Positions 1-6,501 are shown, counted from the stretch's first letter. The stretch is DNA of 6,501 bases from Flavobacteriales bacterium UBA5692 (GCA_002420235.1 DIHQ01000040.1:1-6501); one strand, 5' to 3'. Numbers and translations: made by a program. Notes: generated from the sequence alone by a model not told the origin.

Positions 1-20
1 ACCAACTGAACTACCAGACC
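1..20 (-). tRNA. 5' end of a tRNA gene, probably tRNA-Asp (cut by window edge)
   Basis: Only the first 20 bases of the gene are present, reading leftwards from position 20. They lay out as the start of a tRNA: a seven-base acceptor strand GGTCTGG, then T8 and A9, a D-stem strand GTTC, the conserved A14 and a D-loop with the invariant GG pair (AGTTGGT). The GGTAGTTCAGTTGGT stretch matches what I remember of bacterial tRNA-Asp, and a GGTCTGG acceptor is what I recall for tRNA-Asp in Bacteroidota. The anticodon lies outside the window, so the amino acid is an inference. A consensus promoter about 40 bases upstream, in the correct direction, supports a real gene here. Confidence 0.82.
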
Positions 21-58
21 GTTTCACAACAGTGATGCCGCTCGTTTGCAGCGGTGCG

Positions 59-92
59 CAAAGATAAGAGTTTCATTCCATCTTCTGCAACA
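59..92 (-). promoter_or_regulatory. Bacteroidota-type promoter for the tRNA gene
   Basis: On the minus strand the -7 box reads TATCTTTG (66 to 59), an exact match to the Bacteroidota consensus TAnnTTTG. A TTG -33 element (90 to 88, within TGTTG) lies 21 bases upstream, inside the known 17-23 range. Transcription would start near position 52, leaving a leader of about 30 bases before the tRNA 5' end at 20. A short GC-rich dyad (CCGCT at 38-42 with AGCGG at 50-54) lies in that leader. There is no other downstream gene in the window, so the tRNA is the natural target. Confidence 0.72.
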
Positions 93-108
93 CTTGTACG
101 CCACATTG

Positions 109-182
109 AAAAAAAAGTTGCAGTCCAAGGTTGAGATAATTCTTAAAGGATATTGCACGCTTCAACTTATTGAGATGCAACT
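109..182 (-). terminator. Possible terminator after the DUF58 gene
   Basis: On the minus strand a run of eight T (116 to 109) directly follows the arm TGCAACT (122 to 116), whose last base is the first T of the run. This arm can pair perfectly with AGTTGCA (182 to 176). The two arms are 53 bases apart. A second pair, GTTGA and TCAAC, can nest inside, giving a folded or branched structure rather than a compact hairpin. It lies 20-95 bases after the DUF58 stop and just before the tRNA promoter, a sensible place for termination. The long loop makes this weak. Confidence 0.3.
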
Positions 183-202
183 AAATCCAACCCAATAAAA
201 TC

Positions 203-1147
203 CTACGAACGTATGGAGCGCATCTTCGCTCGCTTGACGAGGTAGGCCGACAGTACAGGGAAAACCCCTTGAGCAATGTCCACATCCACCCAGTCGATGC
301 GGTACTGGGCGCAGCGCACATCAAGGTCCTTTCGCAACTGAACCATCCGTGTCTGGTACGCCTCACGTACCTCGGCCGGATGCAAACGGATCTCTTCACC
401 CGTTTCAAGGTCTTCGAATATGGTCGGGCGATCTTGGAAGTTAAATTTTATCTCCGTATCGTCTTCGAGCACGTGAAACAGAACTACCTCGTGCTTATTA
501 TGTCTTAGGTGTTGGAGCGCAGCCATGAGTTCATCGATATCGCCGCCGCGATCGAGTAGGTCACTAAACACCACCACAAGGGAACGTCGCGGGCTTGCTT
601 CGGCAATCTGATGTAAGGCCTTAACTGTGGAAGTGCCACTACGTTGCTTGCCTACCTCGTCGAGCAAATCCTCTAGCTTATTGTAAATCATACGCATATG
701 CGCTCCAGAGGATTTAGCTGGAATATGAGTTTGCAATTCATCCGCGAAGACGCTGAGCCCTACTGCGTCACGTTGTCGCCGAAACAACTCGATGAGCGCC
801 GCACAGCTGTGAATGGCAAATTTGAGCTTATTTAATTCAGGACCTTCCGGCGCAACTTCAGAGGGATACCACATGCTCCCACTGCAGTCTAGGACGAGCT
901 GGCAACGCAGATTCGTCTCCTCCTCGTAGCGCTTAACAAAAAGCTTGTCACTCCGGCCGTAGAGTTTCCAATCGATGTGGCGCGTGGACTCACCAGGATT
1001 GTATAAACGGTGCTCAGCAAATTCTACCGAGAAGCCATGGAAGGGGCTTTTGTGTAAGCCCGTAATAAAGCCTTCCACAGCCTGACGAGCGAGGAATTCA
1101 AGGCGCCCCAGACGTTGCAGCAAAGAGGGGTTCACGTTCATCGGCAT
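203..1147 (-). CDS. DUF58 domain protein with von Willebrand A-like fold
   Basis: A 314-residue soluble protein with no signal peptide or membrane segment visible, so probably cytoplasmic. The DUF58 signature is clear: HGFSVEF at about 37-43, then R47-Y49-PGE with R56-IDW (57-60), then K72-R73-Y74-EEE. A VWA-type metal site (MIDAS) follows, with DCSGS at 87-91 fitting DxSxS, a likely Thr in GTST (171-174), and VVVFSD at 191-196. Proteins of this family often sit next to MoxR-type AAA ATPases and, in Bacteroides, the Bat aerotolerance genes; no such partner is present here, and the exact role is unknown. The neighbour upstream is trxA, separated by a strong terminator, and no convincing promoter of its own is visible in that gap, so expression may depend on read-through. 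Two ATGs lie two codons apart (1147 and 1141); neither has a Shine-Dalgarno sequence, and the second (MNVNPSL) is equally plausible. Confidence 0.9.
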   Translation of the reverse strand: MPMNVNPSLLQRLGRLEFLARQAVEGFITGLHKSPFHGFSVEFAEHRLYNPGESTRHIDWKLYGRSDKLFVKRYEEETNLRCQLVLDCSGSMWYPSEVAPEGPELNKLKFAIHSCAALIELFRRQRDAVGLSVFADELQTHIPAKSSGAHMRMIYNKLEDLLDEVGKQRSGTSTVKALHQIAEASPRRSLVVVFSDLLDRGGDIDELMAALQHLRHNKHEVVLFHVLEDDTEIKFNFQDRPTIFEDLETGEEIRLHPAEVREAYQTRMVQLRKDLDVRCAQYRIDWVDVDIAQGVFPVLSAYLVKRAKMRSIRS

Positions 1148-1196
1148 GTCTTAAAGGTACAAAGCAGTATCGGGAGATTACCCCACAATGACCCAG

Positions 1197-1225
1197 AAAA
1201 AATCCTCACCGTATGGTGAGGATTT
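1197..1225 (-). terminator. Intrinsic terminator after trxA
   Basis: A perfect 11-base-pair inverted repeat (1225-1215 with 1210-1200) surrounds a four-base loop (1214-1211). On the minus strand the second arm runs into a stretch of six T (1202-1197), three of them inside the stem. This is a textbook rho-independent terminator. It lies about 52 bases after the trxA stop and about 50 bases before the DUF58 start. On the plus strand the right arm is followed only by GG, so it works in the minus direction. Confidence 0.85.
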
Positions 1226-1277
1226 GGAGTTGTGAATGCAGTGAAGCATTTACATCAAACACCGTGCCCAGCAGAGC

Positions 1278-1595
1278 TTAAAGCAAGGCATCTAATTTTT
1301 CAATCAACACATTCTTTGGTACTGCGCCGACGCTCTTGTCTACAACCTCTCCATCCTTTAAGAAAAGTATTGTAGGGATGTTGCGCACTCCGTATTTCAT
1401 GCTAATATCTCCGTGATGGTCGACGTTGACTTTGCCGACTAAAGCCCGCCCGTCATAATCCTTTGCTAATTCCTCGACTACCGGCCCAACCATGCGGCAG
1501 GGACCGCACCATTCGGCCCAAAAATCAACGATGACAGGCTTGTCGCTTTTCAATGCCAGGTCTTCGAAGTTCTCTGTGGTAAATTCTACAGCCAT
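1278..1595 (-). CDS. trxA: Thioredoxin
   Basis: A 105-residue single-domain thioredoxin, the usual length for the family. It reduces protein disulfides in the cytoplasm and is itself reduced by thioredoxin reductase. The active site WCGPC is at residues 29-33 (Cys30 and Cys33) in the context DFWAEWCGPCR. The buried Asp that tunes the active site is Asp24, and the cis-proline is Pro74 in NIPT. There is no signal peptide, so this is the cytoplasmic form rather than an exported TlpA/ResA-like protein. The ATG at 1595 gives the standard N-terminus; the preceding bases (ATTGACAAA) are A-rich with no Shine-Dalgarno, as expected in Bacteroidota. It is flanked by its own candidate promoter and a strong terminator, so it is probably transcribed largely alone between dnaE and DUF58. 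Confidence 0.97.
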   Translation of the reverse strand: MAVEFTTENFEDLALKSDKPVIVDFWAEWCGPCRMVGPVVEELAKDYDGRALVGKVNVDHHGDISMKYGVRNIPTILFLKDGEVVDKSVGAVPKNVLIEKLDALL

Positions 1596-1644
1596 TTTGT
1601 CAATCTTTATGTGAGCGGCCTTAACCTCTCACAAATTTGAAGTT

Positions 1645-1679
1645 CAAAGTTAGCAGGCCATCCCATCCTACCGTTCAAA
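1645..1679 (-). promoter_or_regulatory. Bacteroidota-type promoter for trxA
   Basis: On the minus strand TAACTTTG (1652 to 1645) matches the -7 consensus TAnnTTTG exactly. A TTTG -33 element (1679 to 1676) lies 23 bases upstream, the upper end of the accepted spacing. Transcription would begin near 1638, giving a leader of about 43 bases before the trxA ATG at 1595. It sits in the 150-base gap after dnaE, so trxA can be transcribed independently of dnaE. Confidence 0.55.
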
Positions 1680-1700
1680 ATTAGCGAGGATTAACATGCC

Positions 1701-1735
1701 TTTTATTCACGTCTAACCAAAGTAGCCGTGAAAAA
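1701..1735. repeat. Imperfect hairpin just downstream of dnaE
   Basis: TTCACG (1706-1711) pairs perfectly with CGTGAA (1727-1732). After one mismatch the stem continues with CTA/TAG around a seven-base loop, and outside it extends by three A-T pairs past a bulged A at 1705. The structure starts 11-14 bases after the dnaE stop. On the minus strand it is followed by AAAAGG rather than a T run, so it is not a standard intrinsic terminator for dnaE. It could protect the dnaE mRNA 3' end or act with Rho, or bind a protein upstream of the trxA promoter; the sequence does not decide. Confidence 0.4.
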
Positions 1736-1745
1736 GTTTTTACTG

Positions 1746-4700
1746 CTATGTGGTTTCCAAGTGGTAATGCAGGCCTCCACCGGTCACGAGTTCTTCGAGC
1801 TGTTCGACAAAATCATCGCTAAGTGTAACCTTGTGAGACCGACTTGGCATCTCAAGTGCCATACCCCGGTCATGGATTTCAATGGTCAACCCCAACGAAC
1901 CCGGACTGCCTTCAATCAGCTGACTTATTTGGTCAATCCGCTCTGGATTGAGAGTCTGAAGATCCAGTTGCAACCGCAGGCGCGAAATCCATTTCTCGCG
2001 GACGTCAGCCAGCAGCTCGATGTGCCGCACCTTGAATTCGACGTCATTGGGATTATCATTGAATCGTCGCTGTTCTACTGATCCACGCACAAACACAAAC
2101 CAACCTTCGACAATGTAATCTTTGAACTTAAGGTAGTCGTCACCAAACAGCATAAAACGCTGGCTCGCACGGTAATCCTCAATCGTAACACTGCCAAAGG
2201 GCTTACCTGATTTGGAAATACGGTGCTCAGCTTCCACCACCCGACCAGCAAAACGCAGCTCGCGGCCACGCCATGCGAGGGATTCGTTTAGCACTTCTAG
2301 CCCTTCATCAGGTGAACATAGATGCCTCATCTCAAAACGGAATTTATCAAGCGGGTGGCCCGATATGTATACGCCGATGATGTCGCGCTCGCGCGACAAC
2401 AAGTCCATCTGGTCCCACTTTTCGCAAACTGGTATAGCCGGCTCGGGCATCGCCATTTCTTCCATCCCACCGAACAAAGAAGCCTGAGCCGATGACTCGG
2501 CCTCTTGATGACCAGCACCATAGCGCGATGCCAACTCAATGAGCGTGCGACCCTTGGTGTCCTCCGCAAAGAATTGCGCACGGTGCAATCCCTCGAATCC
2601 ATCGAAGGCCCCTCCTAAAGCTAATGCCTCGAAGACGCGCTTATTGACATCTTTGGGATTCACGCGCCGCGCAAAATCAAAGAGGCTCTTGTACAATCCG
2701 GCGCCGTCTTGGCGGCCATCAATCACGGATTGGACTGCCCCCTCTCCCACACCTCGCATCGCACCTAGTCCAAAACGAATGGCACCATCGTCGTTGACAC
2801 GAAACTTAAATAGCGACTCGTTCACATCTGGACCGAGGACAGGAATGCCCCGGTGTCTGCTCTCCTCCATGAACAACGTCACTTGTTTGATATCGTTCAT
2901 ATTATTTGACAGCACTGCGGCCATATATTCCGCTGGGTAGTTGGCCTTCAAATAAGCGGTTTGGTATGCCACCCAAGCGTAGCAGGTCGAGTGCGACTTA
3001 TTGAAAGCATAGGAGGCAAACGCTTCCCAATCTTTCCAGATTTTTTCCAATTTCGATGCAGCATGACCGCGCTCGTTGCCTTGCTCCAAGAACTTCGGCT
3101 TCATCTTAGCAATGAGGTCTGCTTTCTTCTTGCCCATCGCCTTCCGCAGGGTATCAGCCTCGCCCTTGGTGAAACCGGCTAACTTTTGCGACAACAACAT
3201 CACCTGTTCTTGGTAAACCGTTATGCCATAGGTCTCTTCGAGGTACTCTTCGCAGGCTTCAAGATCATACGTAATTGGCTCCTGACCGTGCTTCCGCTTT
3301 ACGAACGCCGGAATGTATTCGAGCGGTCCCGGACGATACAGTGCATTCATCGCTATGAGGTCGCCAAAGACTGTAGGCTTCAAGTCCTTGAGGTATTTCT
3401 GCATACCTGCAGATTCGTACTGAAAAATACCGATTGTCTCACCACGTTGGAACAACTCGTACGTTTTTGCATCATCGAGCGGCAAGCTATCCGGATCGAG
3501 GTCGATGCCATGGCGGTCCTTCACGTTGCGAACGGCATCTTTTATGATGGTCAACGTCTTCAGGCCCAGGAAGTCCATCTTGAGCAGTCCGGCATCTTCG
3601 GCTACGGCGTTGTCAAACTGCGTGCAAGCGAGGTCGCTGTCCTTAGCCACAGCCACCGGAACGTAATCCGTGATATCGGATGGAGTGATGATTACACCAC
3701 AGGCGTGGATTCCCGTATTGCGTAGGCTGCCTTCAAGTATCCGCGCCGTCTGAAGGGTCTGACCTTCGAGGGAGGCTTTCTTGGCGAGCTCCTTGATATT
3801 ATTCACCTGTTTGAGACCTTCGTTACCGCGGAGCTTTTCTTTGAGTGTCTTGTCATCAAGCGTGAAAAGCTTTTTGAGACTGATATCGGGCATCAACTTT
3901 GCGATGCGATCAGCATCCGGCAAAGGCAACTCAAGAACACGCGCCGTATCACGGATGGAGCTCTTAGCCGCCATCGTTCCGTATGTGATAATTTGGGCGA
4001 CTTGGTTGGAGCCGTATTTGTCGATAACATAATCGATGACCTTGCTGCGACCCTCGTCGTCAAAGTCGATATCGATGTCTGGTAAACTTACGCGGTCCGG
4101 GTTCAAGAAGCGTTCGAACAGTAAATCATATTCAATTGGATCGATGTTTGTAATGCCTACGCAGTAAGCTACCGCCGAGCCAGCCGCCGAGCCACGTCCA
4201 GGTCCCACGCTCACCCCCATATTCCGGGCAGCGGTGGTAAAATCTTGTACGATGAGAAAGTACCCAGGATAACCAGTACGCTCAATGGTATCGAGCTCAA
4301 AATCAATGCGTTCTCGTACTTCATCTGTTAGGTCCGGGTACCGCTTCTTGGCGCCCTCATACGTCAAATGACGGAGGTAGGCGTTCTCGCCACGCTTACC
4401 CCCGTCCTTAGCATCTTCAGGGTGGACGAATTCATCCGGAATTGCAAAGGCAGGTAACAAGACGTCTCGCTCTAAATCGTAGGCCTCACATGCATCGGCA
4501 ATTTCTTGGGTGGTCTCCAGCGCTTGAGGCAAATCCGCAAAAAGCTTCCGCATCTCAGCGGGTGACTTCAGGTAGAATTCATCATTGGGCATACCAAACC
4601 GGAAGTCCCGCCCGCGCTTACCCAAGTACCTCTTGGGCTTACTCACATTTTGTGCATCCTTGACGCAGAGCAAAATATCGTGAGCATCAGCTTGCTTCTT

Positions 4701-6032
4701 GCTGGGGTAATAAGCGTTATTAGTCGCAATGCATTTAACACTGTATTTTTCGCATAGACGAATCAGCACCTCGTTCACCACATTTTCCTCCTCGAGTCCG
4801 TGGCGATTGATTTCAACATAAAAATTCTCACCGAGCATTTCCTTCCACCACTGAAAGGCTTCCTCAGCCTGTTTTTCGCCCACGTTTAAGATAAGTGACG
4901 GAATTTCCCCAAATAGTCCGCCCGTTAGAACAATGAGGTCCTCCTTGTATCGCTCTACAAGAGCCTTGTCAATGCGCGGTACATAATAGAACCCATCAGT
5001 GTACGCTTTGGAACTGAGCTTGGTCAGCTGATGGTATCCATTCTTATTCTTCGCTAAGAAAACCGTTGGGTAACCGTCGTCCTTCACACTGCGGTCGGTG
5101 TGGTCTCGACAGACATTGAGTTCAGCACCAACGATGGCCTTGATTCCAGACTTTTTCGCTGCCCGGACCAATTGAAACGCTCCCATCATATTACCGTGAT
5201 CTGTTATCGCCAGTGCATTCATGCCATGGGCCACAGCGGCATTCACTAACTCATCAACATTGCCTACTGCCTGAAGAATGCTGAATTGACTGTGGGTGTG
5301 CAAGTGAATAAACGGAACGTCGTCGCTGAGATCCTCGACTGCTTCGGGGATAGGCTTAGCTTTTACCGCATGCGGAGTGGCAGCCTCGAAGTTCGCAGCC
5401 TCGAGTTTGGGGGATTCATAATCAATCCCCTCCGGATCCTGAATTTCGGGGCGCTGAATGACGCGGAGGCGGCAAAGCTCGAAGAAACACTTTGCTGTAG
5501 CGTCGACATCGTACGCAGCATCGTGCGCCTCACCGAATCCAGTGTTGAAGAGCTTTTGATGAAGCTCAGTAAGCGTCGGCCATTTGAATTGACCACCGCG
5601 TCCGCCCGGAATGGCACAGAAATCGGTCGCCTCATTTTTGGAGTCGATAACCAGCTTGTCCGTGAGCTTTTCGACAGTTTGAGCCAATCGATGGTACTCG
5701 GCTCCTAAGATGTTAACATCAAACTCAACGTTGTGCCCCACGACATAGGTCGTTTGGGCGAGGTCCCTGTCAAATTCCGACAACACCTCAGCGAGCAGAT
5801 GCCCGTCCTTCTCGGCGCGCTCAGTCGTTATGCCGTGTATTTTAGCAGAAGTGTACGGAATGGTGAAGCCATCTGGCTTTACAATGAGATTACCCCGTGA
5901 AATCAGCTTACCCTGCACATCGTGCAACTGCCATGCCAGCTGAACCAACCGGGGCCAGTTATCGCTATCCGTCAACGGCGCTTTCCAGTCCCGCGGTAAG
6001 CCTGTCGTCTCCGTATCATATATCAAAAACAT
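1746..6032 (-). CDS. dnaE: DNA polymerase III alpha subunit with fused N-terminal proofreading exonuclease
   Basis: A 1428-residue replicative DNA polymerase, catalytic core of the replisome. Domains in order: DEDDh 3'-5' exonuclease at about 1-190 (DTETTG with D6 and E8; HNVEFD ending at D105; HDAAYD with H170 and D175, all catalytic residues present); a linker at about 190-240; PHP domain at about 241-460 (HLHTHS, TDHG with H279, E304); polymerase palm and fingers with GPGRGSAAGS at 610-619, the catalytic pair D652 and D654 in PDIDID, and the third Asp D820 in KMDFLGL; a helix-hairpin-helix region near 1087-1104; a beta-clamp motif QASLF at 1183-1187; an OB fold at about 1258-1345; and a C-terminal domain expected to contact tau. 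The exonuclease fusion is typical of flavobacterial DnaE and explains the length compared with about 1160 residues in E. coli. Several PHP metal ligands appear replaced (see findings). The ATG at 6032 is placed directly before the first exonuclease strand (MFLIYDTETTG), so the start is secure. The frame is intact throughout. The SDR gene ends 81 bases upstream. Confidence 0.97.
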   Translation of the reverse strand: MFLIYDTETTGLPRDWKAPLTDSDNWPRLVQLAWQLHDVQGKLISRGNLIVKPDGFTIPYTSAKIHGITTERAEKDGHLLAEVLSEFDRDLAQTTYVVGHNVEFDVNILGAEYHRLAQTVEKLTDKLVIDSKNEATDFCAIPGGRGGQFKWPTLTELHQKLFNTGFGEAHDAAYDVDATAKCFFELCRLRVIQRPEIQDPEGIDYESPKLEAANFEAATPHAVKAKPIPEAVEDLSDDVPFIHLHTHSQFSILQAVGNVDELVNAAVAHGMNALAITDHGNMMGAFQLVRAAKKSGIKAIVGAELNVCRDHTDRSVKDDGYPTVFLAKNKNGYHQLTKLSSKAYTDGFYYVPRIDKALVERYKEDLIVLTGGLFGEIPSLILNVGEKQAEEAFQWWKEMLGENFYVEINRHGLEEENVVNEVLIRLCEKYSVKCIATNNAYYPSKKQADAHDILLCVKDAQNVSKPKRYLGKRGRDFRFGMPNDEFYLKSPAEMRKLFADLPQALETTQEIADACEAYDLERDVLLPAFAIPDEFVHPEDAKDGGKRGENAYLRHLTYEGAKKRYPDLTDEVRERIDFELDTIERTGYPGYFLIVQDFTTAARNMGVSVGPGRGSAAGSAVAYCVGITNIDPIEYDLLFERFLNPDRVSLPDIDIDFDDEGRSKVIDYVIDKYGSNQVAQIITYGTMAAKSSIRDTARVLELPLPDADRIAKLMPDISLKKLFTLDDKTLKEKLRGNEGLKQVNNIKELAKKASLEGQTLQTARILEGSLRNTGIHACGVIITPSDITDYVPVAVAKDSDLACTQFDNAVAEDAGLLKMDFLGLKTLTIIKDAVRNVKDRHGIDLDPDSLPLDDAKTYELFQRGETIGIFQYESAGMQKYLKDLKPTVFGDLIAMNALYRPGPLEYIPAFVKRKHGQEPITYDLEACEEYLEETYGITVYQEQVMLLSQKLAGFTKGEADTLRKAMGKKKADLIAKMKPKFLEQGNERGHAASKLEKIWKDWEAFASYAFNKSHSTCYAWVAYQTAYLKANYPAEYMAAVLSNNMNDIKQVTLFMEESRHRGIPVLGPDVNESLFKFRVNDDGAIRFGLGAMRGVGEGAVQSVIDGRQDGAGLYKSLFDFARRVNPKDVNKRVFEALALGGAFDGFEGLHRAQFFAEDTKGRTLIELASRYGAGHQEAESSAQASLFGGMEEMAMPEPAIPVCEKWDQMDLLSRERDIIGVYISGHPLDKFRFEMRHLCSPDEGLEVLNESLAWRGRELRFAGRVVEAEHRISKSGKPFGSVTIEDYRASQRFMLFGDDYLKFKDYIVEGWFVFVRGSVEQRRFNDNPNDVEFKVRHIELLADVREKWISRLRLQLDLQTLNPERIDQISQLIEGSPGSLGLTIEIHDRGMALEMPSRSHKVTLSDDFVEQLEELVTGGGLHYHLETT

Positions 6033-6102
6033 CCCTCGAAACTAAGCATTCGCAACCGCCCCATGGCCTTGAGAGACCAAGCAGTTATTCACGCTATTTC
6101 TT

Positions 6103-6134
6103 CAAGATTATCCTCAGTCTATATCCCCCTCAAA
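6103..6134 (-). promoter_or_regulatory. Candidate promoter for dnaE
   Basis: On the minus strand TAATCTTG (6110 to 6103) differs from the TAnnTTTG consensus at one base. A TTTG -33 element (6134 to 6131) lies 20 bases upstream, good spacing. The site overlaps the last codons of the SDR gene and would give a dnaE leader of about 65 bases. Because of the mismatch, and because the upstream gene is codirectional, read-through from the SDR gene is an equally good explanation for dnaE expression. Confidence 0.35.
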
Positions 6135-6501
6135 CGGGCGGATAACAAGCTCTTCCATCACAGCTTCTGGTGGAAGTTGCCACGCCTGCCAAACTGCCTC
6201 AGCTATGTGCCTGGCATCGAGCAAACGATTTTCAGGGAAATCCACACCCTCCCAAGAAGCGCTCCAGGTGGGCCCAGGCATGATACTTGTTACACGTATG
6301 CCAAGCGGTCGCAATTCGTGGCGGAAGGCCTCGGTTAGGGCACCTTGGGCATGCTTGCTGATGCTATACGACGGCTTGCCCGTGAAGAGCTTTCGCGAAG
6401 CTACGGAAGCCATGTGAATCAAATGTGAACCGGAGGACATTTTACCATATAGCCCACGAACCAACTCATAGTGAGACAGCACATTGAGCTGAATCATATA
6501 A
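6114..6501 (-). CDS. Short-chain dehydrogenase/reductase (SDR), C-terminal part
   Basis: The reading frame is open to the right edge and the gene starts outside the window; about 128 C-terminal residues are seen. Counting from the Met at 6497, the classical SDR active site is present: Asn5 in QLNV, Ser31 in HMASVAS, then Tyr44 and Lys48 in YSISK, with Ser 13 residues before Tyr as in classical SDRs. IRVTSIMPGPTWS at 66-78 is the usual PG motif region after the catalytic helix. The cofactor-binding GxxxGxG motif would lie upstream, off the window. That first Met is internal: it sits in the helix carrying the catalytic Asn, not at a start. Such enzymes are NAD(P)-dependent oxidoreductases in the cytoplasm; the substrate cannot be told from this part. 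The stop is followed 81 bases later by dnaE on the same strand, so co-transcription is possible. Confidence 0.92.
   Translation of the reverse strand, partial: YMIQLNVLSHYELVRGLYGKMSSGSHLIHMASVASRKLFTGKPSYSISKHAQGALTEAFRHELRPLGIRVTSIMPGPTWSASWEGVDFPENRLLDARHIAEAVWQAWQLPPEAVMEELVIRPFEGDID

Noticed and set aside
181..508. Short open frames overlapping the 3' end of DUF58 (minus 181-408 and plus 269-508)
   Set aside because: They overlap the well-supported DUF58 frame, are rich in Arg/Ser or otherwise show no domain, and have no promoter.
1150..1160. TACCTTTA box just upstream of the DUF58 start
   Set aside because: It misses the final G of the consensus, lies only a few bases from the ATG, and the nearest TTG is 26 bases upstream, outside the usual spacing.
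1235..1250. Small dyad AATGC / GCATT after the trxA stop
   Set aside because: Only five base pairs, AT-rich and with no T tract; expected by chance next to the much stronger terminator at 1197-1225.
1676..1683. A second TAnnTTTG box (TAATTTTG) upstream of trxA on the minus strand
   Set aside because: No TTG element lies 17-23 bases upstream (the nearest TTTG is about 34 away), and the box overlaps the -33 element of the better-placed promoter.
1728..5708. Several open frames on the plus strand opposite dnaE, for example 3186-3725, 1728-2081 and 5286-5708
   Set aside because: They lie entirely or almost entirely antisense to a clear, intact polymerase gene, show no recognisable domain, and are explained by the coding pattern of dnaE on the other strand.
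6495..6497. ATG at the right edge as the start of the SDR gene
   Set aside because: The frame is open beyond it, and it falls inside the helix carrying the catalytic Asn; the cofactor-binding half of the enzyme must lie further upstream.
1..6501. CRISPR arrays, insertion sequences, integrases, toxin-antitoxin or defence genes
   Set aside because: No direct repeat array, terminal inverted repeats, transposase or other mobile-element coding sequence is visible; all coding space is taken by housekeeping-type genes.

Overview
The window looks like an ordinary chromosomal housekeeping segment of a member of the Bacteroidota, most likely close to Flavobacteriia. Three things suggest this. The replicative polymerase carries a proofreading exonuclease fused to its N-terminus, as I know from flavobacterial DnaE. 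The recognisable promoters fit the Bacteroidota pattern TTG / TAnnTTTG rather than the sigma70 pattern. The gene starts lack Shine-Dalgarno sequences at normal spacing. Base composition is near balanced, so a typical very AT-rich Flavobacterium is less likely, but I cannot name a genus.

Everything supported is on the minus strand. In transcription order (high to low coordinates) it runs: the 3' part of a short-chain dehydrogenase/reductase gene that continues off the right edge (6501-6114); an 81-base gap; dnaE, the DNA polymerase III alpha subunit with a fused DEDDh exonuclease (6032-1746); a 150-base gap with a hairpin just after dnaE and a good candidate promoter for the next gene; trxA, a classical thioredoxin (1595-1278); a 130-base gap with a strong intrinsic terminator; a DUF58 / von Willebrand A-like protein (1147-203); and a 182-base gap holding a T-rich possible terminator and a consensus promoter. 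That promoter fires into a tRNA gene, probably tRNA-Asp, of which only the first 20 bases lie inside the left edge.

The genes do not form one obvious pathway. dnaE supplies chromosome replication, trxA supplies thiol-disulfide exchange, DUF58 is a probable metal-binding protein-interaction (VWA) protein of unknown role, and the SDR is an NAD(P)-dependent oxidoreductase of unknown substrate. The regulatory signals suggest trxA is mainly a one-gene unit, with its own promoter and a terminator about 50 bases after its stop. dnaE may be read from the SDR gene and/or from a weaker promoter overlapping the SDR 3' end.

I did not find a previously undescribed system. The most interesting point is inside DnaE. 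Its PHP domain, which in bacteria such as Thermus is metal-binding, has apparently lost most of its ligands, while the fused exonuclease keeps all of its catalytic residues. This is consistent with proofreading having moved to the fused domain.
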